From: Theobroma cacao | Taxonomy: Eukaryota > Streptophyta > Magnoliopsida > Malvales > Malvaceae | Length of the DNA: 64,000 bases | Direction: 5' to 3' | Assembly: GCF_000208745.1 (NCBI RefSeq) | Contig: NC_030851.1 | Span: 4,914,752 to 4,978,751, forward strand | Part shown: in pieces, positions 10,864 through 23,600 of the stretch | How positions within the stretch are numbered: position 1 is the stretch's first letter | How the letters are laid out: every line of letters begins with the position of its first letter | Position numbers and translations under genes: made by a program | Notes under the pieces: model-generated | Database searches by the model: none | What the model was told of the DNA's origin: nothing | What the model saw: only the letters and a program-made list of their open reading frames with translations

Positions 10864-13587
10864 ATGGCTGTTTCTCCGAAACAAAGAATAAGCCCGGTCA
10901 AGGTCTCTTTCTCATCTATCCAAGCATCATACATACGTACATACATACATACATGAGCATCATTCACAATGTTTTATGTATGCATGTATTTTTATACGTA
11001 TGTATGCGATGGTACCATGCATGTTTTTGTAGGAGTATCCGGGTGTGTGACTGTTTTTTTGCTTCTTTCAGGTTAAGCGAAGGAGGCCACCCAAGTACAG
11101 GTTCTTTAGGAAAAAGCTTTCAGGGCTAGACAAAATGACTCCTAATCAAGTGAGCATCATATATCTCAGTTACCCTTTTTTTATTCTGTTCATTGTGCAG
11201 TTTCTTTCCCTTAATGTTGTAGACTGTGAAGTTACTAAGCAATACGATGATCTCATTGTTGAGTTTTGAAAGAAAAAAAATACCAACTTCCTAACTGAGA
11301 TGGACACGGGATGCAGCAGCACCATCTGAATATCATGTCCTTTGACTGTTTTCTGCTTTTGAAAACAGGGAGTGTATAAAGGACTGGGTTTTTGTAAAGG
11401 AAACTGAAAAGGGCTGTTTAGTGAATCTGTAGAAAGTTAAAAGGACCCTTGTGCTTGATATTTTATTTAGTAAAACCAACTCTAGCTTCCTACAGGAATG
11501 ATCCAGCTTCAATCATGTTATCCCATGCTGTTCCTAATGCGTTACTTTCGCATTTAAGCTTCCTTAAGGCAGTCTCTAGACCAAGTCTCAGACTCTTAGC
11601 AATGTGTATAGTTAACTGATACAGATATTTTGTGAATCTTTTGACAGTTCGTTTCTCTTGGAAAGGAGAAGGCCCAACGGTAGTTTAATTTATTTCGAAA
11701 TACTTCTTTAAGTCTTTGAACATTCTGAAATTACATTGTATTCTGATGATGTTGCCTCTATAATTTCCTCTTAGCCATAAACGGAAGAGAGTTGATGACA
11801 TGTATGAAAATGATGAAGTCAAGTCTGCTGTAACGGAACGAGCGGTGGAGGTTCAAACTAATCTATCATCTGAATTCCCTAGTCTGATTAAGTACATGCT
11901 CCCATCACATGTTACTGGAGGATTTTGGCTGGTATACCTCAGTTTTATCGATGCTTTTGTAATTTGGACTACGTCTGCATTAGAATATTGATCTATAGAT
12001 GTTCAACTTTTCAAATGGCAGGGTCTTCCCAAGGACTTTTGCTTGAAGCATTTGCCAAAGGAGGACAGAATGATTGTTTTGGAAGATGAAGAGGGGAAAG
12101 AGTTTCAAGCAAAGTATTTGGTGGAAAAGACTGGTCTCAGTGGTGGATGGAGAGGGTTCTCCATTGCTCACAAATTACTGGAGGGAGATGTCTGTGTCTT
12201 TCATTTAATCAAACCCTCCAAATTGAAGGTAATTGTTTGAGGCATCTTATGCATTACATGTCTGGCATTTTATTTGATTCTCCTATGATTGTCTGTTTTA
12301 AATTGTTTTTTTGAAGAAATTCGATGGAAGGACAAATTGAATGTACCGAAACGCTGTCTGTTTGCTGTTCTGATCATAAATTTGCATGAGAAGTACATAT
12401 TGCTAATTTTGCATGGTATAATTCTTGATTGTTTGGTTGAATTTTTAGACTTGGTCTTTCTTGAGAAGTAGAAGAGGCCAACTCAGGCTTTGTGTTCTGA
12501 GTATTGATATTCTGTTTCCAGTTATATTTTCACATGTTTAAGAGTGGATGAAATCTCCACATGTTTAAACCTTTAACCATCTGCTTGATTACCTGCATTC
12601 ATTTAGGTGTACATTGTTAGAAGAGAAGGTTCAGATGAAATGAATGTTGCCCTTGGCCTTCTGAAATTAGAGTCTTCCACCCAACCAATGGACCTTGGCA
12701 AGTCATTTCTTTTCCCAGTAGCAATTTTTATCTTCTTTATCAATTGTAACTTTCTTGAGAATTATACCTTAATTAAGGTCTCTCAATGATCAGTGAAGGA
12801 ACCCAAGATTTGTGAAGGAACAAGAGATGAGTCTTTGGGAAATTATGGGGTGGAGGAAAACAGGATTTGTGTAGAAACAACGGGTAAACCTTTGGAGGTC
12901 CTTCCACTGGGCATTTATCCAAAAACTATTCATAACAATGACCCGACACTCTCCAGCACTAGTTTGGGACCTACTCCATATCACTCTGAAAATGATAGCG
13001 AGGATCTTGGGTCTGAAGTTTTGGATGGAATCAGGTTGTCTGAATCCATTGTTGATTTTAAAGAAGTGAAAAGCATTGAGAACTTTAAAATTCTTGCAAA
13101 TGGTTTAATCATAAATTCTGAGCTTGCCAAATATGTTCAAATGAAGTACTATGAGCTTTGTTGTAGTCAAAAGTCATTCCTTCATGATCATCTTCTCGAG
13201 GGACTCAACTATAAGTTGGTTGCTGGAGTTATTGCTGAGACCGTCAATATTGCTGATGCCATAAGAGCTGCCAAGCTTACAACCTCCCACCATAATTTTC
13301 TGACTTGGGACCAGACTTTGAAATCGTTTGAGGGGTTGGGCATGAAAGTTGGCATGTTACGCTCTCGATTGGATCGACTGATGAACCTTTCTTTGAAGGC
13401 AAAGAGACACCAAGAGGCTAGACTTGAACAAGTTCATGCAAAGGAGGAGAAGAGGAAACTTGAAGCCAAGCTTCTGGAAGTAACTGAGGCACTAAATAGG
13501 CTTGATATAGAGATAGGGTCATTGGAGGAGGAGAATGCTGACAGGCTTGAGATTCTGTTTCAAGAAAAGGCAAGTGCCCCTTGGTGA
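10864..13587 (+). CDS. B3 gene C: intact B3-domain protein of the Os01g0234100 type
   Basis: Best-preserved member of the array. Exons 10864-10902, 11072-11149, 11648-11679 (32 nt), 11775-11931, 12022-12228, 12607-12697 and 12794-13587 join in phase to 465 residues. The N-terminus is basic (VKRRRPPKYRFFRKK; RHKRKRV), likely for nuclear import or DNA contact. The B3 domain lies at about residues 84-180: FPSLIKYMLPSHVTGGFWL, FCLKHLPKEDRMIVLEDEEG, LSGGWRGFSIAHKLLEGDV, KVYIVRRE. After a low-complexity linker comes the conserved extension IVDFKEVKSIENFKILANG, KYYELCCSQKSFLHDHLLEG, then TVNIADAI and LGMKVGMLRSRLDRL. A coiled coil at about 400-455 (possible dimerisation) ends SAPW. Intron 6 uses a GC donor (CTTG|GCAAGT); the phase demands it. 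Target genes are unknown. Confidence 0.85.
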
Positions 13588-15223
13588 TAGTGGGCACTTT
13601 GTGTTGGTGGCCTATGGTTTTTGTGCTGAAACATGAGCCTTTTGTTTTGGAAGAAAGTTCCATGTTTCATGGTGATCCATTTTCTGAAAGATCCCGGCTT
13701 TCATGCTTTGGTGAGTCTCTTTGTGGATCCCAGGCACAGCAGCAAATAGTATTTTGTGAAGAAGACATCAGTACATGTACTTATATTTTTGTGAGGGAGG
13801 TATTGTATATGGTCCTCAGAAGGGGATAGCTTATGAATTGCCATAAATCAAAAGTGTGTACTGTTGTATGTTTATAAATCAAAAGTGTCCAGTGTTTGAT
13901 GTAATCATTCTGTTTTGCTCTCCATTTTCTTACTTTTGGAAGTGGATTTTTGTCCATTTGTTTAGACTTAAAGACAAATATCCATATCCTAGCAGCAGCA
14001 GCAGCAGCAAGGGGTTCAAACACTAAAACCAAATGTAGGATATCTATGCTTTTGTTCAACCCGAACAAAAATTCTTGAGTATTTTGTAAAAAGTTAGTAA
14101 AAGCAAAACATAGTCCTGCCATCCAAGGTGAGAAATTTCCACATGGCTACTTCAAATAGTGGCAGAGCCACTTTACCTCTGGACATTGCAAAATTTATGC
14201 TTCATAACACTTTTAAGTTATCCAAAATCCTAATTTCTCAATTCTAATTACAATGCTAATAAATCATTTTAGATATAATGTTTTAAAAAAATTCTAAATT
14301 ATTTTTTAAAAAATTTAAATAAAATTTTTATTATTTTATTACGTTCTATCAAGTTTTTATATTTTTATTTTAGATCTAATCGACTAATTAACGTTTAAAT
14401 GTGAAAAAATTACTTGATCAAAACATCATGTCGCATCTGTTTTTGTTACGACATAATAGCATGTCATATTAATATCATGTAACATAATTTTTGAATCAAT
14501 TAATAGTAATAAAAATTTATTTGATTTAAAATAAAAATATAAAAACTTGATTGAACATAATATAAAAATAAAAATTTATTTAAAATTTTTTAAAATCATT
14601 TAAAAAAATTTGCAAGTGCTGTAACAATATATTAGTATCCATATAATTTTTTAAATTAGACATATTTACTTATTCATACTTCAAAATTTATCTTTTAAAA
14701 TTTTTTATATTGAGAATTTTAAGTTTTCTTTTTTTTTTTAATAAAAAAAAGAATTTAAATTTTATTCTTTAAATAAAAAAATTATGTATCAATTAATAAA
14801 TCAAATACCTAAATACATGTTGAGAATTTTAAATTTGTATTACTCATTTTACTCATTTTCAAATCTACTAATCTTTGTAAAAACTGACTACTCATTTTCA
14901 GTCGGGTCCTCAAAAAGCCTTTTGCCGCTGACATCAACATGGTTACATTTGAATTTCAAAACTCCGACCTAAAGAAACAAACCGCGCACGCTCAGACATC
15001 AAGACACCGTACTGTGCTCCTCTCCCTGACCAAAACCCCAGAAACAGAGCATTAAAGACTGGGTTTCCTTCCTGGGTCTAAACCATAAACCCAAAGGTCA
15101 CCCCTTTTTTCAGTTTTCTCTTTTGGACAAGAAAAGAAGAGAACCCCTTTCAATCCATTTCTGTTTTCGATCAATCCTGTTCCATTTCCTGAATCCATCG
15201 GCTGAAACAGAGTGCCAAAGAAA
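13588..15223. other. Intergenic space between B3 genes C and D
   Basis: The 3' UTR of gene C contains a (GCA)n run at about 13994-14010. It is followed by an AT-rich block with a foldback element at 14275-14620 and then the leader of gene D from about 14990. No coding frame with support was found. Confidence 0.5.
14275..14620. repeat. Foldback / MITE-like inverted repeat
   Basis: The left arm at about 14285-14400 (contains tcaagtttttatatttttat) is the imperfect reverse complement of the right arm at about 14505-14615 (contains ataaaaatataaaaacttga). The loop contains its own near-palindromic cluster around catgtcatattaatatcatg. Arms of about 100 bases and no gene are typical of a MITE. A related copy lies at about 27560-27880. 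Confidence 0.65.
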
Positions 15224-17070
15224 ATGGTGGCACCAAAGTCAACGTATGAACAGATGCGTAAAAGGAGATTGGAGGAGAACAAGAAGAGGATGGAAGAACT
15301 CAATCTCAAGAACCTCTCTCAGGCTTTGAAGAATACTAGCCCCAAGCCATCTCCTGTGAGTGTATGCACCCGTGTTTTTATTTGATGGGTTACATGTTAT
15401 AATATGACTATCTATCTCCAAGGATTTTGAGTTTACATACACGCAGATGAAGCAGATGAAGCCCCGAACGCCTCGGCAACGAGTGGACTTAACAGCAGTG
15501 AGAAGGTCTAGCCGTGTTGCGGACAAGCCCAAACCGAACTACAAAGATGTAAGCTTTCTCTCTCTATTAGCAACAGGATTGAAATTTTTGAAAGGTGGAA
15601 GTGTTTCACATATATAGCAATACTCTGTTGATTGTTAATGTTGATGGCCCAATTTCTTGATGGTTGGCAGATCCCTCTTGAACCTTTGGAGAGACCCAGA
15701 AGGTTAAAAATGTTACTCAATATTCTTCTTTTGTTGTTGTGCGTGCGTTTGGCCATTCGTTAAGCTTCTAAGGTTGGCCCTGTCTGACACTTCATAGCTA
15801 GAGTTTACTTGCAGGAGCCACTCGCGGAGAAACCTGTGGGATCGAGTTTATGCTTCAGATGAAGAAAGAGCCTATGCAATTGAAAGAGCAGAACAACTTG
15901 AATCTACTTTAGAATCTGATTATCCAAGTTTTGTGAAGCCCATGCTCCAATCACACGTAACTGGGGGATTTTGGCTAGTAAGATGACTGCTCACTATCTT
16001 TTTGATTCTTTTGATTTTTGTTGTCCTTCCTACTAAAAAATATCATTACATGTATTTTGATTGCTATGTTCTAATAGGAAAATGAAATGGTATTAATTTG
16101 GCTTGCCTTGGTGATGAGATATTGTTTGTGACATGTTCAACAGGGTCTGCCAGTCCAATTTTGCAAGAAGCACCTGCCTGATGAAGACAAAATGATTAGT
16201 TTGGTGGATGAGACAGGAGAGGAGTTTCCAACCAAATACCTTGCTGAAAAAACGGGTCTTAGCGGTGGATGGAGAGGGTTTTCAGTTGATCACAATCTAG
16301 TTGATGGGGACGCTTTAGTATTCCAGCTTGTCACCCCTGCAGAATTTAAGGTGACTAACAAACTCAAACTTGAATTTTACGCCTCATTCATTTTAGCTCT
16401 TGTAGGAGCACCTTATATGTTGCTACTTTCTTGTAAATTAAGCTTGACGAATGAAATAAATGGTCTTGAGCTTTTAGTCTATGGATGTTTACTCTTCTAT
16501 AAGTTATGTCAACCACTTTTTTTCCTTAGGTGTATATTATCAGGGCATACGAGTCAGAAGACAATGAAGATGGTGAACCTGGAGAAGATGACAAGGAGCC
16601 AGAACCAGATGTCAAGCCAGACGTCCAAGTTTTGGACAGAAGTGCAAAACGAATCCGAGCAAGTAACTACTTTCTGCTCCTCCTAAACCTTCAATTTGTA
16701 GAGCATGTTCTAGACTTTGTTTTTCCACCAAGCTCTTCAGTACAAAAGAGATTTGATAAACCAAGTCAATCAGGCTTACAATATCTTTAAAATCCCAGAT
16801 TTTTTTTTTAATTTTTTTGGAACGATTGGGTTGGAAGTGTGAGCTGAATCTGAACCCTATTACTAAAGGACAAAGAGATACAGCTAAATGTTTGGAAAAA
16901 TGCCGGAAATATTGATAAAGCATAAAATGTCACTCCCTTTTTGCATTTGAATAATTTGATATTTAAATGTTGGCACTCTGACTTTGAACTGGTTTTTGCA
17001 GGGAAGTAAAAGACGTTCTACAGCCGACACCTCATGTATGGCTGCGGAGAAGCGATGGGGGCAGAAGTGA
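15224..17070 (+). CDS. B3 gene D: At3g19184-like B3-domain protein
   Basis: Predicted nuclear B3 DNA-binding protein of 277 residues. Exons 15224-15355, 15447-15548, 15671-15702 (32 nt), 15815-15977, 16144-16350, 16530-16658 and 17002-17070 join in phase. The N-terminus is rich in Lys/Arg/Glu (YEQMRKRRLEENKKRMEELN) with a basic patch (VRRSSRVADKPKPNYKD). The B3 domain, about residues 120-220, reads FVKPMLQSHVTGGFWLGLP, FCKKHLPDEDKMISLVDETG, LSGGWRGFSVDHNLVDGDAL, FKVYIIRAY. An acidic tail (EDNEDGEPGEDDKEPEPD) and a basic end follow. It lacks the coiled-coil extension of A-C. It matches what I recall of Arabidopsis At3g19184 over most of its length. The last intron needs a GC donor (CGA|GCAAGT); a GT donor 4 nt downstream would instead stop after two codons. 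Confidence 0.88.
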
Positions 17071-17678
17071 TAACAAAAAGTTTGAAAGCACACAAACATT
17101 CAGCTGAGGACTTGTACGGAAATTCGCCAGCTGCTTGACTGTTTTTGGATCTTTAAAGTGATCAAACACAAGATAGTTACTCAGGGATTACGAACCCAGA
17201 CAAGGTGGGAAAATGATTGTCATTAGCTGATGACTAGTATGCATTTTGCACATATCTAATTAGGGATTGAAAAAGATTGGGTTTGGGTGAAATTATTTGC
17301 TTGATTCCACACATTATTTCTGAGTGGCTGCGCTTGACATTAATTAAAATATGAATGGACTGAGATTTAACAGTGATATGTTCGATGTATAATTAACCAT
17401 GAAATTTCTCTGATATCCATACAATACAGAGAAAGGGCAGTAGTGAATGTGATTTAGGTGTTTGATAAACCAACTTTTTTCCCTTTCTATAAATCTCTTA
17501 TTATAATCCTCTATCCATTTTATTGGAACACAATCCGGCTATATTTCCAATAGAATGTGTATATCTTGGTATGAGATGCAAAGAGTGTAATACAGCTCAA
17601 TTTCTTCTCACGTGTATACTTATTTGAAGAATTGGGAGAGGCTTCACCCAGAAGGATGTTTTTTTCATCATCGTCACA
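17071..17678. other. Convergent 3' ends of B3 gene D and the NQR-like gene
   Basis: About 600 bases separate the two stop codons of genes that point towards each other. They should contain both 3' UTRs and polyadenylation regions. No coding frame or repeat was seen. Confidence 0.55.
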
Positions 17679-20600
17679 TCATAACTTAGCCATTTGCTGT
17701 TCAAAGGTCGGATCGATGCAAACAACCACCTGTTAGAAGTTTATAGTTACATAAACGCATTAAAGGCCTAGATGGTTTGCCTGAATGCTCATTTTAACAA
17801 GGATCAACTGAATAAACAAGCAAATACTGACCTTGCCTGCACTTTTACCCGAATGGAGATACTCAACAGCATCTGCAACAGAACGCAAGCCCAAAAATCT
17901 TTTCGGGTCTATTGCAACCTATTACAATTCAATTAAGAGCATGTAAGGAATTCAAATCACTGCAAGTAATCAATTCAAATGGTATCAAAGAAAAGAAAAA
18001 TATGACTAAATAATGCATATATAACTGATCATTTAAATGATCTTATGCATCCTAAATAGATTGAAATTTAGACTGTAATTCATATTATTGAGGGAGAAGT
18101 ATATCAAACATAAAACATGATATATATTACCTTAAGCTTTCCCGAAGAGTAAAGTTGAAATAGTCTATCCAGGTGTTCTTTCCATAAATGGCTATATTGT
18201 ACCAGGAAAAAGCCAGCCTGAAAACAAAAACATTGTCAAAACAATCAAACCGCAAGATTTTCATGCCATGTGCTTCTCCCCAGCCCACTACCCCACACCC
18301 CTACCCTGAAAAGGAATAAGGTTCAAAGAAGACAATATGAGCTACAGTCTTAGTTGCTTCAATCACCAGAAAACGAAGAAAAGAATATTGCTCAATAAAT
18401 TTTCCTAAGTCTATTTGGCTAACCCATGTTGGCATTTTTATAGTCTCAGAAGTTAGTGGGTCATTATTACAAGACCCTTTTTCTTGTGTAAAGGAATCAT
18501 AACCAAAGGACAACTTCTAAACAGCTTAAAAGTTCATCATTTAGCAATTACATACCACAGTTTGGCTTTTAGACAAAAGCTTCTCAACAAGTCCAGGATA
18601 ATTTGATGGCTTCCATCCATGCTCCCCTTGATACTATACAAAAATGAATTAGTTTGATAGGACTAAATAAGAAGTATAACATCAGGCCCCAAGAAAAACA
18701 TCAGAAGCTATAAAAGTTGCATACATGAAGATTAACTAGATTGTATTGGGGTAAATTAACAATTCAGTAGTAACAATATTACGTAAGATTGGGCCTATAA
18801 AAAAATATATATTTTATGTAAGATTGGGAATGCATAGTTTGTTCAATTCTCTCACAAACACAACTAATATATCCATAGAGTGCAGAAGTGAAATAAATAA
18901 ATCTGCACTCCAAATTCTTACAAATTTAATGTTTTTTTTAACAAATATCCATCTTTAAAATTACCAAAAAAAAATCAAATATGAGCTAAAGAGATAACAC
19001 GCAAACTCGATATAAAATATGTTAAAAACTAAAAGCTATGTGTCAAAAGTTCTTTAAAAATTGTAAGCTCATTATAGGAAAACAACCTGAGATATCATTC
19101 CTATCACAATGAGTCGTCCATGGATAGCCAAAGCATTCAAGCATAAATCAAACATGTCCCCACCAACAGATTCGTAGACGATGTCCACCCCTTTAGGAAA
19201 CTCCTTCTTGAGAACCTGGAAAACTACAAAGTCATAGATGTTCCTTCTGTGTTGAGATCAATCTCAAAAGTCGGGGCATGGATGATGATTGAAGGATAGC
19301 ACCCAAGATCTTAGTCACGGAAAAGGTGTTGAGATCAATCTCAGAAGTCAGACCATGGATGATGATTAAAGGATGCAACCATTGGAGAACCAGCTAAGTA
19401 GACAACAATCCCTCTTAATTGAGAGTTCAAATACTTCAATTATATCATACAGAGACAATGAGATACAACAGTACTTAATGTTAAAAATCTTATAATCCAA
19501 AGTGATCGAGTTAAAACAGTTGCACTCATGTAATCAAATTTTATTCACTAAAATATTTCTTTGAATGAAACCAATGAAGTTAACTTCATCTTCCTAACCT
19601 GAATACCCCTGCCCCAAAAAAAGAAATAAGAAAAGAAAAAGGTAGAATGGTGAAAAAGGAAGAAAAATTTAAAATAAGAGTTTCAGATACGTACAGTTTT
19701 GATATCTTCAATTTTATAATCTATGACTCGATCAACACCCAATTCTTTCAAAAGCCTTGCCTTTTCTTTCCCTCCGCAAGTGGCAACAACTTTATTGCCT
19801 GCCAGTTTTGCAAGCTGCATATGTATTTATGATTAACATTTTTACTTACTGCCCAAAAAAGGTGGGGTTAGGAGCTTACAGAAGTGATATATCAAGGAAA
19901 TAAAAGGCAATATTATGTTGAAAATACAATCATAAGACAACACTAAACTGAACAAGTACAGAACTACATTTGCCATAGAGGAAGGAATTATGATGGTCAT
20001 ATAAAATATGTGTTTGATGTTTTAGCAAATGAATGAAATATCATAATTCACTATGTATAAAACTAAGATAAGCATGAAAGTACAATAAGATAATAATAAA
20101 ATAAAAAAGCTGCACTTTATTCAAACAAACAATAGGGAAAAAAATGAATTGATAATGTTTAGTCCAGATTAAAGTTGGCAACTGTCAAATACAGCTTATA
20201 CAAATTCAAGTAATGAGAAATATCTTCTTGTTATTATACGAACCTGGACTGCAAATTGTCCAGTCCCTCCAGCAGCAGCAGTTACGAGGACAACTTTTCT
20301 GGATTCCATCTGACCAGCCTATAAGGTCAAAAAAAAGGAGATAGAAAAGGTTTCAGAGAAAAGAAAACAACTGAGGGCTACAACGTAGAGTTAGAAAAAA
20401 ATGAACAAAGAAGAGAATATGGCCACAAAATCTTACAAGGGAGCAGAACTCAGACACATACAGAGACGTGATGAGGGAAAAAGGGGTCCATGAACGATAA
20501 GGGGGGTTGGGAGAATGGGAAACTTTACTTCTAAATAAGAAAAATTAGAACAATGAGGTACCTTGTCCAAAGCAATTGATGCTGTTAATCCTGAAGTAAG

Positions 20601-23600
20601 CATAGCAATAACTTCTGGGTCAGGTCTACCAATGGGAAGTATGTGCTTTGAAGGGACCTGTGTTTTGTTCAATATCCAATAATATTTATTAACTTAACAA
20701 TTTAAATTAGTAGGTTCATGATTAAGTAGGAAAAGGTATGAAAAAAATATTGAAATAAGTTCATTATAAACATAATAAACAAACAAAAATGAACATTATA
20801 CCGTTATGAATTCAGCATAACCTCCATAAGTCATGACTGCAGCAGGAGTTCCGACTTTCAAATCACTTACAGAATCTCCAACGGCAGCAATTATTCCCAC
20901 TGCCTAGAACAACAAAATAACATGAAGTCAACTAGCTATCACATGCAGTGATGATTTTACAACTAATGAACCACAGGATATCAGCATAATTGAACTATAT
21001 TACCAAATTAGCATTTTAAGTTAATATTTTTCCCACACCTCAAATCCGGCATCGAATGGAAGAAGGGAACTAAGGTCTTTATTGCTGCCTTGAAAATAAC
21101 GACCTGAGCTAAAGTTCACCTGTGTGTAACATGTCATTCAAGTATATACATGTAAGTAGATAGCACATAATTATACATCAAAGAGCAGTCACTGACAAAT
21201 TTATTTGAACAAAGGCAGAAAAATACTCAGCATAGTAATATTTACTAACGAACGGTAAGCTTAACCAAGAAAGAAGAAGAAAATCATGAGACTTGTTCTC
21301 TTTCATACCTCACCCATACCCTCACTGTCTTTGTAGGAAAAGAAAGATAAACCGAATTGTTTTTGTTATTTAATAATAAATGAGGATAAACAAGCGGTTT
21401 GCTAACCATTTTTCCTTCTTACTTTCCCAAGCTTTGATCCTTCAGATGCAAAGAACCCACAGCCACTAGTTCCAAGTAATCTGCTTTTCTCCCCTTGGCT
21501 TGAAAGTATCCCGAAATTAAGAAGGAATTCCTTTCTTTCATCCATCTCTTCTCTTTCATTTTCTTTTCAAAATGTCTACACCCACCGTACTCTCTCCAAA
21601 TATATATCCTACATTCTCAAACTCAGTTAACCCTTTTCTTTAATCCACACAATCCAAGGCTATACTCTCAAGAACATGTTAAGATGCCAAATCTCTCCTT
21701 ACAACATCTATCTACATGATTTTGGGTTATCCTCCAAGCCTCTAGACATTTCACTCTATTAAATTACTTGCTTAAAGGTGATTCCCCCATCCTTTGCTGT
21801 GCATGTCCTAGTCATTGCCATCTAAGCTGTGCTTTCAATATTTAGTCAATTGGTGTCATCTCTACCTTCTTACATATAGCTTCATTTCTTAAACAAGAGT
21901 CTTACACATCTCCAAATAAATTAGAAACGATGAGTGCACACAAACATTTAATTAAAAAAAGGGGAAAATAAAGGAAAAGGCAAAATTAAATTAATCATTT
22001 AAAGGATACTAAAAAGCTTACATCACTCGCGTTCACACCAGCATAAATGATTTTCAGAAGAACATGATCTGATTCAATAGGTAGTTTCAATGGAACACGT
22101 ACTATATGAGTAGCATCACGAAAATGGTGACTCAAGGTATGCACAACTCTGAAGAAGAAGAGAAAAAAGGCACCGGTAAGTAGCTGTAAGAAACCAACAG
22201 ACACATCCTACTTTTTACAATGATTACTGGTAATTAATAGAAAAGAAAGTTGACTGGAAAATATTTATGTAAGCTTACTTCTGTGAGTTAAGAGTTTGAG
22301 ATTAATGATCAGATGTGGAAATCTTAAACAGTAGGACAAAAAATGATAAAAAACGTAATGCACTATTAGTTAATTGACCAAGGCCAAGGCCATAAGTTTG
22401 AAATTAATAAGCAGATGTGGAAATTTTAAATAGTAGGACAAATGATGAAAAAAGTAATGTATATTAGTTAAATGCTGTAAAAGCAGTTGACACTTGACAG
22501 TAGATAAGCTTACGTCATAAATGCCCCTCAGTATTCAGCCTGCCAAGGTAAATTTAGCAGTTCACCCTGTCTATACTTTCTATATTCCACAGACCTATCT
22601 TTCAAGATTTATTACATTTCACCTACCCATCTATTTTTATTCAAGATTTATTACACTTCACCTACCCACCTATCTTGTTCTTCCTGAATCTTTTTCTATC
22701 TTTTTACTGTTTTGCAGCTTTACTATTAGATTAGTGTAGACATCCAGAATGAGGAGGTATCAGATTTCAGGATGAACTGGAGGCAGTTGTTATAGTTTGC
22801 TGCCAATGACATTTGAGGGCAATAGAAGGAAAAGTGTTTTTACGATTTTCTTTTACACGAATGGTTCAGAATAAACATCATCTTCAGTAATTTGAGGAGT
22901 TCACAATTTCTAAAGACAAATGGGTTACTTAAAAATGGAAGGCCTTGGTAGCTGTCTCAATTGAAGCAGATCTTGATATTCAACCTACGCCAATAATAAA
23001 AGTAATCAAGTTCAAAAATGTCTACTAAATAAAAACTTCTAGATTCTTACATGTTATCCCAAAATTATACCTTTCTGCAACCATGCAAGAACCAAATCTA
23101 GAGGTTTTACGCTGGCCAACCCAAGAATTGTACTTAAATAACTCAAAACTGAAGCAATATGACATTTAACTTACACTTTCTCAAAACTCGGAGGAAGTTG
23201 GGTGCTTAAAGGAGCTTGTAATGAGATTTTTTTCCTGGAACTTGCGGAAGAACGCAACAAGTATTTTGCTTCTTCTATTGGAGTGGGCCAATACTCCATG
23301 CCTCTGCGATTTGTAATCCATAGGCAAGAACCAGCTCTGCTCTTATCCATGATAAGCTCCAAAGCACCTAGAAAAGCAAAGGTGCTTAGAAAATAGGAAA
23401 TTAAGTTTTTCAGAAGTAGAGGAAGTAGAAGAAAACTTTTGAGGAACAAGACGTGATCTGACATGCAAAGCCTTGATTTTAATTTCATCGTTTATATAAC
23501 TGAAACTTTGTCAACGACAAACCTCTGAAAAAGAAAATGACAAGCAAGTGGGACCTAACCCATAGTCTTTCTTTCGATCAGATAGAGCTCATCTTTGATT

